From DATACQ01 sp036555515 (GTDB taxonomy: Bacteria; Desulfobacterota; Binatia; UBA9968): 64,000 nucleotides of DNA. The notes below the pieces were generated by a model. It had not been told where the DNA came from. It did no database searches and saw only the letters and a list, made by a program, of their open reading frames with translations. The position numbers were made by a program, and so were the translations under genes. The stretch is from the NCBI GenBank assembly GCA_036555515.1, contig DATBLC010000417.1, positions 17,921-81,920 of the forward strand, written 5' to 3'. Position 1 is the first letter of the stretch; each line of letters opens with the position of its first letter. Shown piece by piece: positions 9,172 through 18,061 of this stretch.

Positions 9172-9999
9172 ATGCTGAAACCGATAGCAATCACCGAGGG
9201 ACATTACGAATGTCGTTCACTGGATGAAACCCTGCCGATCTTCACCGATCTCTTGGCGGTTGAAATTGTTGAGCGGACGGACAAGAAAGCTGTGGTTAAG
9301 CATCCGAACACTGCCTGGCGTCTGGTGATTCACGAGGGCGGGCCGGATTCCAAAAACAAACCGCATACCAATCACTATGGGTTCCGAGTGGCGAACAGCA
9401 AGGAAATACCCAAAGCGCACGACTACATCTCCGATCACAAATCGCAATACAAGATTAAGAGCGTGACCAAGCCCCACGAGGCCCATTTTGCTTATTCAAT
9501 TTATTTCAAAGAGCCAGGCGGAAACGACTTGGAGATCGAATACTATAATCCCGCTGCAGTGAAACATGGGCGGAAAATTGCCCAACCGCACTGGGAGACG
9601 TTATTGCCAGAAGAAAAGTTTCCAGGTAGAGGCTATATCCCCCAGGCAATGACCCACGGAACGCTGAACTGCGATGACAAAGAGAGCAGCGACAAATTTC
9701 TTGAGCATGTGCTTGGTCTCAATATCATTGGCGGTGGGCGCATGTCGACTTACATAAACCTTCCCAGTGGCCCGTGGTACATCGTGGTGTTGCCGACCAC
9801 GCACCGCGATTATTTATCGGCGGCCAACCGCTTTACTTTGAAACTCGCCTCGGCGGAAGAAGTTGCCGACGCGCACAAGGATTTCTCAAAAACCGGCAAA
9901 CAGCTGGGCGTTCAGGAACTCTGGGATCTACAGGAAAACGGCCGCGTGAGCTTCATCATGGGTGACATCAACAAGAACTATTGGGAAGTGACCTCGTAA
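9172..9999 (+). CDS. VOC/glyoxalase family protein, two modules
   Basis: 275 residues. The start at 9172 is chosen for GAAGGAGATAAG upstream; the frame is open further back to 9100 but there it overlaps the cupin gene. Two VOC modules: residues about 5-130 (ITEGHYECRSLDETLPIFTDLL ... NDLEIEY) and about 155-275 (MTHGTLNCDDKESSDKFLEHVLGL ... NKNYWEV). Glyoxalase/ring-cleavage dioxygenase superfamily. Likely cotranscribed with the cupin gene upstream; the pair suggests oxidative handling of a small organic substrate, which is inference. Confidence 0.8.
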   Translation: MLKPIAITEGHYECRSLDETLPIFTDLLAVEIVERTDKKAVVKHPNTAWRLVIHEGGPDSKNKPHTNHYGFRVANSKEIPKAHDYISDHKSQYKIKSVTKPHEAHFAYSIYFKEPGGNDLEIEYYNPAAVKHGRKIAQPHWETLLPEEKFPGRGYIPQAMTHGTLNCDDKESSDKFLEHVLGLNIIGGGRMSTYINLPSGPWYIVVLPTTHRDYLSAANRFTLKLASAEEVADAHKDFSKTGKQLGVQELWDLQENGRVSFIMGDINKNYWEVTS

Positions 10000-10104
10000 T
10001 CGATTCTAGTCCAATCGCGTCGCAACGCCGCAGGTGGACGCGCCATCAGTGGTGCGGGCTAGCTTATTGACGCCGCCCTAGAACACGAAGAAAACACAGC
10101 TTCG

Positions 10105-11394
10105 TTACGCTGCGGGTCTGGCACCGCCGCAGCAGCGTTTATACTTCTTGCCGCTGCCGCAAGGGCAAGGGTCGTTGCGTCCGGCCTGGCGAATGGAAGT
10201 TTTTGCGTCCGCGGCGCGCACCATCTCCATGAGTTTTTCGGTAGGCTCGCCGGCGTCCACCAGCTCGGCAAACTTTTTGAAGTAAGGTTTGCTGTGCGAA
10301 AAGAAGTCTTTAAGACCGGCGCAGAGGTAATTGAGGCCGTCTTCGCCGTCGGGCGTTTTGATAATGCGGTCTTTGGGGCAGCCGCCGTTGCACATGCTCA
10401 AGACTTCGCACTCGCGGCAAAACCTCGGTAAGCTCGTCCGTTTGTTCTGGCCGAACTCGCGCTGCTTCGGGTCTTCCACCATCTCCGCCAGCGGCCGCTC
10501 GTAAATATTGCCGATCTTGTATTCCGGCAGCACGTAGTGGTCGCAGGAATAGAAATCGCCGTTGTGCTCGACCACCGGGACGTCGCCACAGGTCTCGCGA
10601 TAGATGCACAAAGCGTGTTCCATGCCCAAAAACGGCCGTACCGACTCGTCGAAAAGCTGGATAAAGATTTTGCCGATATCGTGACGCACCCACTCGTCGA
10701 AAATCGTGTTGAGAAAGCGGCCGTAGGCGGCCGCGGGAACCGAGCGCTTGTGCACGGGATGGGCGGGATCGCCGGTTTTTTCCACCAGCGGGAGGAACTG
10801 CAAATACTGCCCGCCGATTTCCTTCAGGTAGCGGTAAACCTGGGTAGGGTATTGAACATTGACATCGTGGACGACGCAGAGCAGATCGACGTGGACTTTT
10901 GCCTTGCGCAGCATATGAAAGGCCTGCACCACTTGCTTATGGGTCGGCTTTTGCCCCTTGGTGACGCGGTAATGGTCGTGCAACTCGCGCGGGCCGTCCA
11001 AGCTCAAACCGATGTAGAAATTTTCCTTGGCGAGGAACTCGCACCATTCTTCGTTGATGGTCGTGCCGTTGGTCTGTATGCCGTTGATGATCTTTTTGCC
11101 TGCCGGCAGGTGTGCTTTCTGCAACGCCACGGCTCTGCGGAAAAAATCGAGGCCCAGCAAGGTCGGCTCGCCGCCATGCCAGGAGAAGCTGACGAACTCT
11201 CCGCGGGTCGCCTGGATATGCTGCGCGATGTAGCGCTCCAGGGTCTCGTCGCTGAGGCGAAAGTTTGTGCCCTTGGGATAGAGATCTTCTTTCTGCAGAT
11301 AATAGCAATAGTGGCAGTCCAGGTTGCAGATTGCCCCGATGGTTTTCACCATGACCTGAAATTCACGCGCGGCGGTTTCCAAAGGCACCTCCAA
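10105..11394 (-). CDS. anaerobic sulfatase-maturase-type radical SAM protein with SEC-C tail
   Basis: 429 residues. The radical SAM cluster motif is C23-x3-C27-x2-C30 (ICNLDCHYCYY). Conserved following motifs are FSWHGGEPTLLGLDFF and TNGTTIN. The SPASM region has CDHYVLPEYKIGNI and CRECEVLSMCNGGCPKDR. This set is typical of anSME, which oxidises an active-site Cys or Ser of sulfatases to formylglycine. A short SEC-C zinc motif (DPCPCGSGKKYKRCC) is fused at the C-terminus. No sulfatase gene is in the window, so the target must be encoded elsewhere or the enzyme modifies another protein. The TolB-like gene lies 122 bp downstream of its start on the same strand. Confidence 0.85.
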   Translation of the reverse strand: MEVPLETAAREFQVMVKTIGAICNLDCHYCYYLQKEDLYPKGTNFRLSDETLERYIAQHIQATRGEFVSFSWHGGEPTLLGLDFFRRAVALQKAHLPAGKKIINGIQTNGTTINEEWCEFLAKENFYIGLSLDGPRELHDHYRVTKGQKPTHKQVVQAFHMLRKAKVHVDLLCVVHDVNVQYPTQVYRYLKEIGGQYLQFLPLVEKTGDPAHPVHKRSVPAAAYGRFLNTIFDEWVRHDIGKIFIQLFDESVRPFLGMEHALCIYRETCGDVPVVEHNGDFYSCDHYVLPEYKIGNIYERPLAEMVEDPKQREFGQNKRTSLPRFCRECEVLSMCNGGCPKDRIIKTPDGEDGLNYLCAGLKDFFSHSKPYFKKFAELVDAGEPTEKLMEMVRAADAKTSIRQAGRNDPCPCGSGKKYKRCCGGARPAA

Positions 11395-11515
11395 GGACTA
11401 AAGCAACACCGGCCTTTTAGCTCTGGGCCATTGACTTCGACTGGACTGTACTCAAAAAAACGGCGGATGTCACCCCCTATGGGTTCGGAACGACAGCGAG
11501 ATGAGACTTCTCCTT

Positions 11516-12577
11516 TCACGGCGCCCAATCGGCGATAAAGATATTGAACTCGCGCGGCCCCTTGGCGTTTCTGGTCGAGGCGAACAACAGTTTCTGTCCG
11601 TCTCGTGAGAACATTGGGAAGCTGTCGAACCGAGCCCCGTACGTCACACGCTCAAGACCGCTGCCGTCAATGTTAATCATATGGAGAGCAAAACTTCGGC
11701 GCTCGGGGTCGTGCAGGTTCGACGAGAAGATGATCCGCCGGTTGGCGCGGTGCAGGAAGGGCGCCCAGTTGGCGGCGCCGTTATTCGTTACTTGCCGTTT
11801 GTTCGACCCATCGGCAGACATCATAAAGATCTCCGCCCGGCTCGGCTTAATTAGATTTTGATTGAGCAGGATCTCGTATTCCCTCAGATCGTCCTTGGTC
11901 GTGGGATAATCGCCGCGATAGACGATGGTCTTCCCGTCCCAGGAAAAAAAGGGCCCGCCGTCATAGCCCTTCGCAGTGGTCAATCTCCTCGCGCCGCCGC
12001 CGTCAGTGTTCATTGTGTAGATGTCGAGATCGCCGGACCGCATGGAAGTAAAAACAATTTTTTTGCCGTCGGGCGAGATGGTTCCTTCCGCGTCGTAACC
12101 CGGATTCTTCGTCAAGCGTTTTGCTCCGGAACCGTCGAGATTGGCGCTGAAGATTTCATACGTGGGATAGATCGGCCAGACGTAGCCACGGCTACGATCC
12201 GGCGCCGGCGGGCAGCCAGGGCCCGCCAGATGAGTTGAGGCGTAGATAAACCGCCTACCGTCGGGAGCGAAGAACCCGCAAGTCGTCCGGCCTCTGCCGC
12301 TATTCAATAGTCTCACGTCGCTGCCGTCGGCATTCATACTGAAAATCTGATCGCACTCGAAAGGCGGCCGGGTGGACTGAAAAATTATCTTGCTGCCGTC
12401 GGCAGAAAAATACGCCTCGGCATTCTGTCCGCCGAAGGTGAGCTGCTTCAAATTCTTTAGGCGCGTCTCCTGGGCAACTGGGGATTGAGGGGGAACTTGC
12501 CCTTGGGCTTTGGCGAAAAACGAATCGACGAAGATCAGGACGGCGACCGGAGCAAACCACAAGATTAAAGTTTTCAC
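11516..12577 (-). CDS. secreted TolB-like beta-propeller (PD40 repeats)
   Basis: 353 residues with a Sec signal (LILWFAPVAVLIFVDSFFAKAQG). The mature part holds six or more PD40/WD40-like blades; typical cores are YFSADGSKIIFQSTR, FFAPDGRRFIYAST, TISPDGKKIVFTSMR and MFSRDGQKLLFAST, each separated by about 50 residues. The fold is like the TolB C-terminal propeller or the dipeptidyl-peptidase propeller, but neither a TolB N-terminal domain nor a peptidase domain is present. A periplasmic protein- or glycan-binding role is likely. The same protein type is common in these uncultured lineages. Confidence 0.8.
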   Translation of the reverse strand: MKTLILWFAPVAVLIFVDSFFAKAQGQVPPQSPVAQETRLKNLKQLTFGGQNAEAYFSADGSKIIFQSTRPPFECDQIFSMNADGSDVRLLNSGRGRTTCGFFAPDGRRFIYASTHLAGPGCPPAPDRSRGYVWPIYPTYEIFSANLDGSGAKRLTKNPGYDAEGTISPDGKKIVFTSMRSGDLDIYTMNTDGGGARRLTTAKGYDGGPFFSWDGKTIVYRGDYPTTKDDLREYEILLNQNLIKPSRAEIFMMSADGSNKRQVTNNGAANWAPFLHRANRRIIFSSNLHDPERRSFALHMINIDGSGLERVTYGARFDSFPMFSRDGQKLLFASTRNAKGPREFNIFIADWAP

Positions 12578-12865
12578 GGACGGATCAACTGTTCAAAAAG
12601 TGTTTACTGGACTTTACTGAAAATCTTCGCCGAAGTCATCACAGGCTATCGGCCATAGCCATTGTGGTGTTTTTGGAGACGACTACAAACCTTGACAGCT
12701 CAACCCATAATGAAGAGAATCACTCTCTTGGTAGCCGAGCTTCAGTCGCGCTCGATTTGTTTCGTGACGAATGGAATTGAATCCAGGTCTAAAAAAGTAG
12801 CTGGAATGCCAAAATAAATGAGTCACTGGGGAGCCCGTGCGCAACAACTACATGCCGATAATCCC
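12578..12865. other. 288-bp divergent gap, no gene seen
   Basis: This gap separates the divergently read TolB-like and DapA-like genes, so promoters for both must lie here. I see no RNA gene, repeat or clear -35/-10 pair. An in-frame ATG at 12818 could extend the DapA-like gene by 16 residues. Confidence 0.5.
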
Positions 12866-13753
12866 ATGACTAACACAGAGTTTCACGGTGTGTTTCCATA
12901 TTTGGTTTCGCCCGTTGATGCCTCGGGTCAGGTGAAGGCGGACGTGCTTGCGCGTCTTTGCGGTGACCTAATCGACGCCGGCGTGCATGGCCTTACGCCG
13001 TTGGGTTCGACCGGGGAATTCGCTTATCTATCATGGCTGCAGCGGCGGCGCATCGTTGAAATTGTGGTCGAAGCGGCGCGTGGCCGTGTGCCCGTGGTGG
13101 CGGGCGTGGCCGCGACGACGACGGCGGATGCCGTCTCGCAAGCGCGGGAATACGAGCGCATGAACTGCAACGGTATCTTGGCGATGCTCGAAGCCTACTT
13201 TCCGATTTCCGATGACGGCGTTTTCGAATATTTCGAAGCCATAGCCACGGCGGTGTCGTTACCGATCGTGTTATACACCAATCCCAATTTTCAGCGTTCC
13301 GATCTCAGCCTCTTCGTAATTGATAAGCTGAGCCGGGTCCCCAACATTCGTTATATCAAGGATGCCTCTGCTAATACCGGACGGCTGCTTTCAATCATTA
13401 ATCGCGTCGAGGGTCGCGTGAAGGTCTTCTCCGCCTCAGCTCACATCCCTGCATGCGTGATGTTTATCGGCGGTGTCGGTTGGATGGCCGGGCCGGCCTG
13501 CGTTGCGCCACGGCAAAGCGTCGAATTATACGAAACTTGCCGTCGCGGCGATTGGTCGAAGGCAATGGTGTTGCAGCGGCCTCTATGGGGGTTAAACGAG
13601 GTCTTCGCCAAATATAACCTGGCCGCGTGCATCAAGGGCGCGCTCGAGCTGCAAGGCTACCCGGTCGGCGCGCCGCTGCCGCCGCAGGCAAGGTTATCTC
13701 CACACGGCCTTGAAGAAGTGAAGCGAGCACTCGCGATGATCGGTGCATTGTAG
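12866..13753 (+). CDS. dihydrodipicolinate synthase family (DapA-like) lyase
   Basis: 295 residues from the ATG at 12866; an in-frame ATG at 12818 adds 16 residues but neither start has a good ribosome site. The NAL/DHDPS TIM barrel is clear: GVFPYLVSPVD, then LTPLGSTGEFAYL, then VLYTNPNF (Tyr137) and YIKDASANTGR with Lys165 as the Schiff-base lysine. Family members cleave or condense pyruvate with aldehydes. Other genome copies usually serve lysine synthesis; this copy stands alone among catabolic genes, so it may act on another keto-acid substrate (inference). The PepE gene follows after 38 bp. Confidence 0.85.
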   Translation: MTNTEFHGVFPYLVSPVDASGQVKADVLARLCGDLIDAGVHGLTPLGSTGEFAYLSWLQRRRIVEIVVEAARGRVPVVAGVAATTTADAVSQAREYERMNCNGILAMLEAYFPISDDGVFEYFEAIATAVSLPIVLYTNPNFQRSDLSLFVIDKLSRVPNIRYIKDASANTGRLLSIINRVEGRVKVFSASAHIPACVMFIGGVGWMAGPACVAPRQSVELYETCRRGDWSKAMVLQRPLWGLNEVFAKYNLAACIKGALELQGYPVGAPLPPQARLSPHGLEEVKRALAMIGAL

Positions 13754-13791
13754 ACGGCGCCGTGGTCCGGGGAAATTGGGTAGCAAAACCA

Positions 13792-14496
13792 ATGTCGGAT
13801 AAAACACGACAAATCATACCCATAGGTGGCGGTGGATTTTATCGCGATCCGGAAAATCTCGCGCTGGAGAAATATATCATTCAGCAATGCGGCGCGGCGC
13901 GGCCGCGGGTGGCGTTTATTTCCACGGCGAGCGCGGAGCCGGATGGTTATCTCGTCAGCTTTTACACGGCGTTCCTAAAGCTCGGGTGCGCGCCGTCGCA
14001 TCTTTCTCTTTTCAAGCGCACGCCGGATTTGAAGTCGTATCTGCTCAATCAAGACGTGATCTACGTGGGCGGCGGCAATACCAAGAGCATGCTCGCCGTG
14101 TGGCGCGAGTGGGGCGTACCTGAGTTGCTCCGTGAAGCGTGGGAGTCGGGGGTCGTTCTTGCGGGCGTAAGCGCCGGCGCCATTTGCTGGTTCGAGGAAG
14201 GCTTGACCGATTCCTGGGCGGACCGGCTGCGCCCGCTCGACTGTCTCGGATTTCTACCTGGAAGCTGCTGCCCGCACTACGACGGTGAAGCGGAGCGGCG
14301 TCCGTCGTTACATCGACTCTTAGCCGGCCGCGAGATCATGCCTGGGATCGCCATCGAAGATTGGACGGGAGTTCATTTCCAAGGCGCGGAAATTTACCGC
14401 GTCATCTCGGCAAAAACCGGCGCCAGAGCCTACACCGTCAAAGCGGTGAACGGGATGGTCCAGGAAGCGGCGCTGCCGGTCGAGTACCTCGTCTAA
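13792..14496 (+). CDS. peptidase E family (S51) protein
   Basis: 234 residues from the ATG at 13792; a GTG at 13762 is also in frame. The glutamine-amidotransferase-like S51 fold is visible: IIPIGGGGFYRDPEN near the start, VIYVGGGNTKSMLAVWRE, and the nucleophile elbow LAGVSAGAICWFEEG with Ser127. A late HYDGEAERRP segment carries the likely catalytic histidine. Cytosolic dipeptidase for N-terminal Asp dipeptides is the family role; the alternative cyanophycinase branch is less likely given the length. Read in the same direction as the DapA-like gene. Confidence 0.85.
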   Translation: MSDKTRQIIPIGGGGFYRDPENLALEKYIIQQCGAARPRVAFISTASAEPDGYLVSFYTAFLKLGCAPSHLSLFKRTPDLKSYLLNQDVIYVGGGNTKSMLAVWREWGVPELLREAWESGVVLAGVSAGAICWFEEGLTDSWADRLRPLDCLGFLPGSCCPHYDGEAERRPSLHRLLAGREIMPGIAIEDWTGVHFQGAEIYRVISAKTGARAYTVKAVNGMVQEAALPVEYLV

Positions 14497-14645
14497 CGGA
14501 AACTTTACTCGCTCAATCGATTTTCCATCGTCTGACATCATGTTGACAGCTTGCTCCCGTGCCCTTATGTTCTTCAGAGACGGAATCTCAGAATGGCGCG
14601 TGCCCGCCAAGTGCGTCGTTGAATTCATGGCGCCGGAAAGTTGGG

Positions 14646-15590
14646 ATGGAATTTCACTTCGACAATATCATCGGTAAGAGCAAAGCGATCCGAGACGTGC
14701 TTGAGAAGGTGCAGAAGGTGGCCAACACCCAGGCTACGGTGCTCATCACCGGCGACAGCGGTACCGGCAAAGAACTCATCGCGCTCGCGCTGCATGCGCA
14801 TAGCGACCGTAAGGATAGACTTTTTCTGCCGGTGAATTGCGGCGCTTTGCCCGAGACGCTGCTCGAAAGCCTGCTATTCGGCCATATGAAAGGTTCGTTT
14901 ACCGGCGCGTTCGCCAATCAAGAGGGACTGTTTGAAAAGGCGAAGGGCGGTACAATCTTCCTCGACGAGGTTGGTGAGATTCCGCAATACTTACAGGTAA
15001 AGCTGCTGAGGGCGCTGGAGGCGAAGGAGATTCTTCCCATCGGTAGCACGGTGCCGCGCTACATTGACGTCCGCGTATTGGCCGCGACCAACCGAAACTT
15101 AAAGCGGGAAGTGGAAGAGGGGCGCTTCCGCGACGATCTCTACTACCGGCTCAACGTCATGGAAATCCATATACCGCCACTGAGGGAGCGGCCGGAAGAT
15201 ATCCCTCTGCTGGTCGATCATCTCATCAGGAAGCACAACCCGGAACTTAATAAGCATTTTATGGGTGCTGACGCCGACGTCATTCGCGCGCTGATGTCGC
15301 TTCCCTGGAAAGGCAACGTGCGGGAGTTGGACAACGTGATCGAACACACAATGATTTTAGCCGAGGGCGAGAAAATTACGCTAAATGACTTGCCGGCGGC
15401 AGTTCTTGCCAGCGGCGCGAATCGTCCAGCATTTACCTACAGCCTCAAGGACGCGACGCGGCAGTTCGAAAAACAGCACATCATTCGCGTACTAGAACAA
15501 GTGGGTCAGGACCGCAAGGAGGCCGCGAAACTTTTGGACATCAGCCTCTCGTCGCTTTATCGTAAGATCGAAGAGCTGGAAATTCCTTAG
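14646..15590 (+). CDS. sigma-54-dependent transcription activator without receiver domain
   Basis: 314 residues from the ATG at 14646; a GTG at 14559 would add 29 residues with no recognisable domain. The AAA+ core is complete: Walker A GDSGTGKE, the sigma-54 contact loop GSFTGA (a variant of GAFTGA), Walker B GGTIFLDEVGE, and the arginine segment RFRDDLYYRLNV. The C-terminus has a Fis-type helix-turn-helix (RKEAAKLLDISLSSLYRKIEEL). There is no response-regulator or other sensor domain, as in PspF, so activity would be set by a separate partner. A sigma-54-type promoter lies 0.9 kb downstream at 16516 and is a possible target. Confidence 0.9.
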   Translation: MEFHFDNIIGKSKAIRDVLEKVQKVANTQATVLITGDSGTGKELIALALHAHSDRKDRLFLPVNCGALPETLLESLLFGHMKGSFTGAFANQEGLFEKAKGGTIFLDEVGEIPQYLQVKLLRALEAKEILPIGSTVPRYIDVRVLAATNRNLKREVEEGRFRDDLYYRLNVMEIHIPPLRERPEDIPLLVDHLIRKHNPELNKHFMGADADVIRALMSLPWKGNVRELDNVIEHTMILAEGEKITLNDLPAAVLASGANRPAFTYSLKDATRQFEKQHIIRVLEQVGQDRKEAAKLLDISLSSLYRKIEELEIP

Positions 15591-15698
15591 CGCGGCAGCC
15601 ATCGACGCGGTGGCACGCGCAACCGCATGCCACTGCCTTTAGAGAACGAAGAGGACGCGGCGTGCGGCCGGCGCCAATGAAGCGCGCCGCTAACTCTG

Positions 15699-16040
15699 TC
15701 ACATGCGCTCGATCATCTGTTGGCAGGTGCGACAGTACTCGGCCTCGGGAAACGTCTCCAACCAGTCCGCTTCGATGGCGCAATTGCAGGACGCGCAGGC
15801 ACCGTAACTGTCCTTGGAGACGCGTTCCAACGCTCGGTTGATCTCGTTTATCTCTTTCGCGTACCAGCGATTCAGATAATTGAGAAGGCTCTTGCGTCTT
15901 TGCCGCGCCCAGGCGTCTTTCCATTCGGTGTTTTTTTCAATCTGCGAGCGCTCCGACTCAAGATGGCTGAGCGTGACGGCGATTTGTTCTTTGCGCCGGG
16001 ACAGTCTGGCGGCGAGTGCGCGAGCCTTCACGATTTCCAT
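15699..16040 (-). CDS. DksA/TraR-type zinc-finger protein
   Basis: 113 residues, ATG preceded by TAAGGAGGTGCTCC. The N-terminal two thirds is a charged coiled coil (about residues 1-75). The C-terminal four-cysteine zinc finger reads CASCNCAIEADWLETFPEAEYCRTC, matching TraR/DksA. DksA-like proteins enter the RNA polymerase secondary channel and modulate initiation with ppGpp. The coiled-coil tip lacks the canonical DksA Asp pair that I would look for, so it may be a TraR-like or specialised relative. Its position between a sigma-54 activator and UspA genes fits a stress-regulation cluster. Confidence 0.85.
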   Translation of the reverse strand: MEIVKARALAARLSRRKEQIAVTLSHLESERSQIEKNTEWKDAWARQRRKSLLNYLNRWYAKEINEINRALERVSKDSYGACASCNCAIEADWLETFPEAEYCRTCQQMIERM

Positions 16041-16515
16041 GGAGCACCTCCTTAGATTTCCACCGAAAAAGGTGGCCTGCGGATCGTTGTGCGCTATATG
16101 TCGATCGTCGCATTGGCAGCCCCCTAGTGGGAATAACCATGAAATGGTCGGTGCCAGCCTAATCGTTGCAATTCGAGCCGGTTGGGGTTACGACCTGGCG
16201 CAGCGTGATGCCGGATGAGATTGGGCGATCAATAGAAGTCTAGGATGTTAAATGACCCGGGTCAGTGATTCTGCCACACCAAACGACGTTAGCAACATAT
16301 CACGGCTTTCAACACCACGTCAAGGATTCTAGGAGTTGTATTAGGGCGGCGCCAGAAGATTACCAACCATGGCAACGCGCCGGTTTGAACCTCGATTTCT
16401 TACTGTGAGGACGTCTCTATCTTTTCTTTTCTCCTTTTTGCGAACCGATAAGCAGTTTTTATCAGGCTTGCGAAAAATCGGCCTTATGAGTCCAATAATA
16501 TCAATAGCTCCTTAC
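16041..16515. other. 475-bp gap, regulatory only
   Basis: No gene with coding character is seen. It holds a short palindrome ACCCGGGT near 16256 and an AT-rich pyrimidine run at 16415-16440, and ends in the sigma-54-type promoter at 16516. It must also contain the promoter of the DksA-like gene. Confidence 0.45.
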
Positions 16516-16531
16516 TGGCATATAACTTGCG
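16516..16531 (+). promoter_or_regulatory. sigma-54-type (-24/-12) promoter before uspA genes
   Basis: TGGCA at 16516-16520 and TTGC at 16527-16530; the GG and GC elements are separated by exactly 10 bp, as required for sigma-54. The base after TTGC is G rather than A/T. It is about 48 bp upstream of the UspA start at 16578. The sigma-54 activator at 14646 supports the reading. Confidence 0.6.
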
Positions 16532-16577
16532 CAAATATATCAAAACAAAGCCCGTGGGCTCAAGAAAGGGATGCCCA

Positions 16578-17558
16578 ATGCACACGAGAATCCTGGTTCC
16601 GTTGGACGGCTCGAAGACCGCTGAAAGGGTGCTGCCGTACGCCCATGCGCTGGCGCACACGCTCAAATTGCCCGTAGAATTGCTGAGCGTCGTTGATTTC
16701 GCGGAGATTGCCGCTCATCTTTCAGTGGCGAACGCGCGTTACATGGACGCTCTGGTCGAGTCGGAGCTAAAGAGCAGCAAGGACTATCTCGCCGGTATTG
16801 CCAAAACCTTTATAGCCGCGGCCGTTACCTGCGCGGTCAAAAAGGGACGGGCCGACGAGGTCATCGTTGAGGAGGCGGCAGCGGATAAAGCCACGCTGAT
16901 TATGATGGCCACACATGGGCGTTCGGGGCTTAATCGATGGTTGCTAGGCAGCGTGGCGGAGAAGATTCTACGCGCCACGGCGAATCCTCTACTGCTGGTG
17001 CGGGCCGGCGACGAATCTGAACCCGTTGGCGACGCGGCCATCAGGTCCGTCATCGTGCCTCTCGACGGTTCTGAACTGGCGGAGGGGGTATTGCCGACAG
17101 TGATCGAGTTGGCGAAAGCGCTGAATCTGGAAGTCGTGCTGTTGCGCAGCTATGAACTGCCGGCTTCCGCCTACTATGGCGAGAATTACTTGCCTGATTA
17201 TGAAGAGCTTAAAGCGCGCATCGAGGAAGAGACTAAGAGTTATCTCGAGGGTAAGGTAGCAGCTCTCAACGCAAAGGGGCTGGAAAAGGTTTTTGCGGCC
17301 GTGACGGAGGGCCCGGCCGCGGACGAGATCATCAAGTACGCGCGCCGCCGACCTGACGCCCTGGTTGCCATGTGCACACATGGGCGTTCTGGGGTTCGCC
17401 GCTGGGTGCTCGGCAGCGTGACCGAGAAAGTAGTTCGGCATTCTGGCGATCCCGTGCTGGTAATCTCTGCCAAAGCCGAGACCAGGGCGGCGGAACGAGC
17501 GGTCCTCACCAGGTTCGGCGACGAAGTAAACCGAGCGATGCGATACACGATCGATTAG
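16578..17558 (+). CDS. universal stress protein, two UspA domains in tandem
   Basis: 326 residues from the ATG at 16578, preceded by AAAGGGATGCCCA; the open frame runs back to a TTG at 16527 that overlaps the promoter. Two UspA modules (about residues 1-145 and 155-305) each begin RILVPLDGSKTAE / SVIVPLDGSELAE. Each ends with the ATP-binding loop THGRSGLNRWLLGSV / THGRSGVRRWVLGSV. Both loops keep G-x2-G-x9-G-S, so ATP binding is expected in both. Likely first gene of a two-gene unit with the single-domain UspA 14 bp downstream. Confidence 0.9.
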   Translation: MHTRILVPLDGSKTAERVLPYAHALAHTLKLPVELLSVVDFAEIAAHLSVANARYMDALVESELKSSKDYLAGIAKTFIAAAVTCAVKKGRADEVIVEEAAADKATLIMMATHGRSGLNRWLLGSVAEKILRATANPLLLVRAGDESEPVGDAAIRSVIVPLDGSELAEGVLPTVIELAKALNLEVVLLRSYELPASAYYGENYLPDYEELKARIEEETKSYLEGKVAALNAKGLEKVFAAVTEGPAADEIIKYARRRPDALVAMCTHGRSGVRRWVLGSVTEKVVRHSGDPVLVISAKAETRAAERAVLTRFGDEVNRAMRYTID

Positions 17559-17572
17559 GCGAGGAGACGATT

Positions 17573-18043
17573 ATGAAAAAGTTTCAGAAGATATTGGCGC
17601 CCACCGACCTCTCGGAAATTTCCGCCTTGGGAATTCGTTATGCACTTGAAATGGCCCATTCCGACGGAGCCGAGGTGGTGCTTTTTCATGTGGTTGGCGT
17701 GGCGGACGAGTGGTTCGCAACGCGCAAGCTTGCGGGCCCGGTGCGCGATTTGCTGGAGGCGGAAGCACGCCGGTTGGATATATTTCTGAGAGAGAAGTTC
17801 TCCGACTTCGCCGGTTTGGTGGAGATTCGCCAAAAAGTGGAACTGGGCCATCCGGCAGTAAACATCGTGGAGTTGGCCGAGCGCGAAGGCGTTGACCTGA
17901 TCGTCATGTCAACCCATGGTCGCACCGGCATCGATCACATGCTCATGGGCAGCGTTACGGAAAAGGTCGTCGCTCGTGCGCCCTGTCCGGTACTGACGAT
18001 TCCCCCGCCGGGAAGGGCTGGCAGCAAAGCGAAGGCGGCATAG
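17573..18043 (+). CDS. universal stress protein, single UspA domain
   Basis: 156 residues from the ATG at 17573, preceded by GCGAGGAGACGATT. One UspA domain: KILAPTDLSEISALG at the start and MSTHGRTGIDHMLMGSVTEKVV as the nucleotide loop. It is 14 bp after the tandem UspA gene, so the two are one transcription unit, probably from the promoter at 16516. Confidence 0.9.
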   Translation: MKKFQKILAPTDLSEISALGIRYALEMAHSDGAEVVLFHVVGVADEWFATRKLAGPVRDLLEAEARRLDIFLREKFSDFAGLVEIRQKVELGHPAVNIVELAEREGVDLIVMSTHGRTGIDHMLMGSVTEKVVARAPCPVLTIPPPGRAGSKAKAA

Positions 18044-18061
18044 AAGCGGATCACATCCGCG

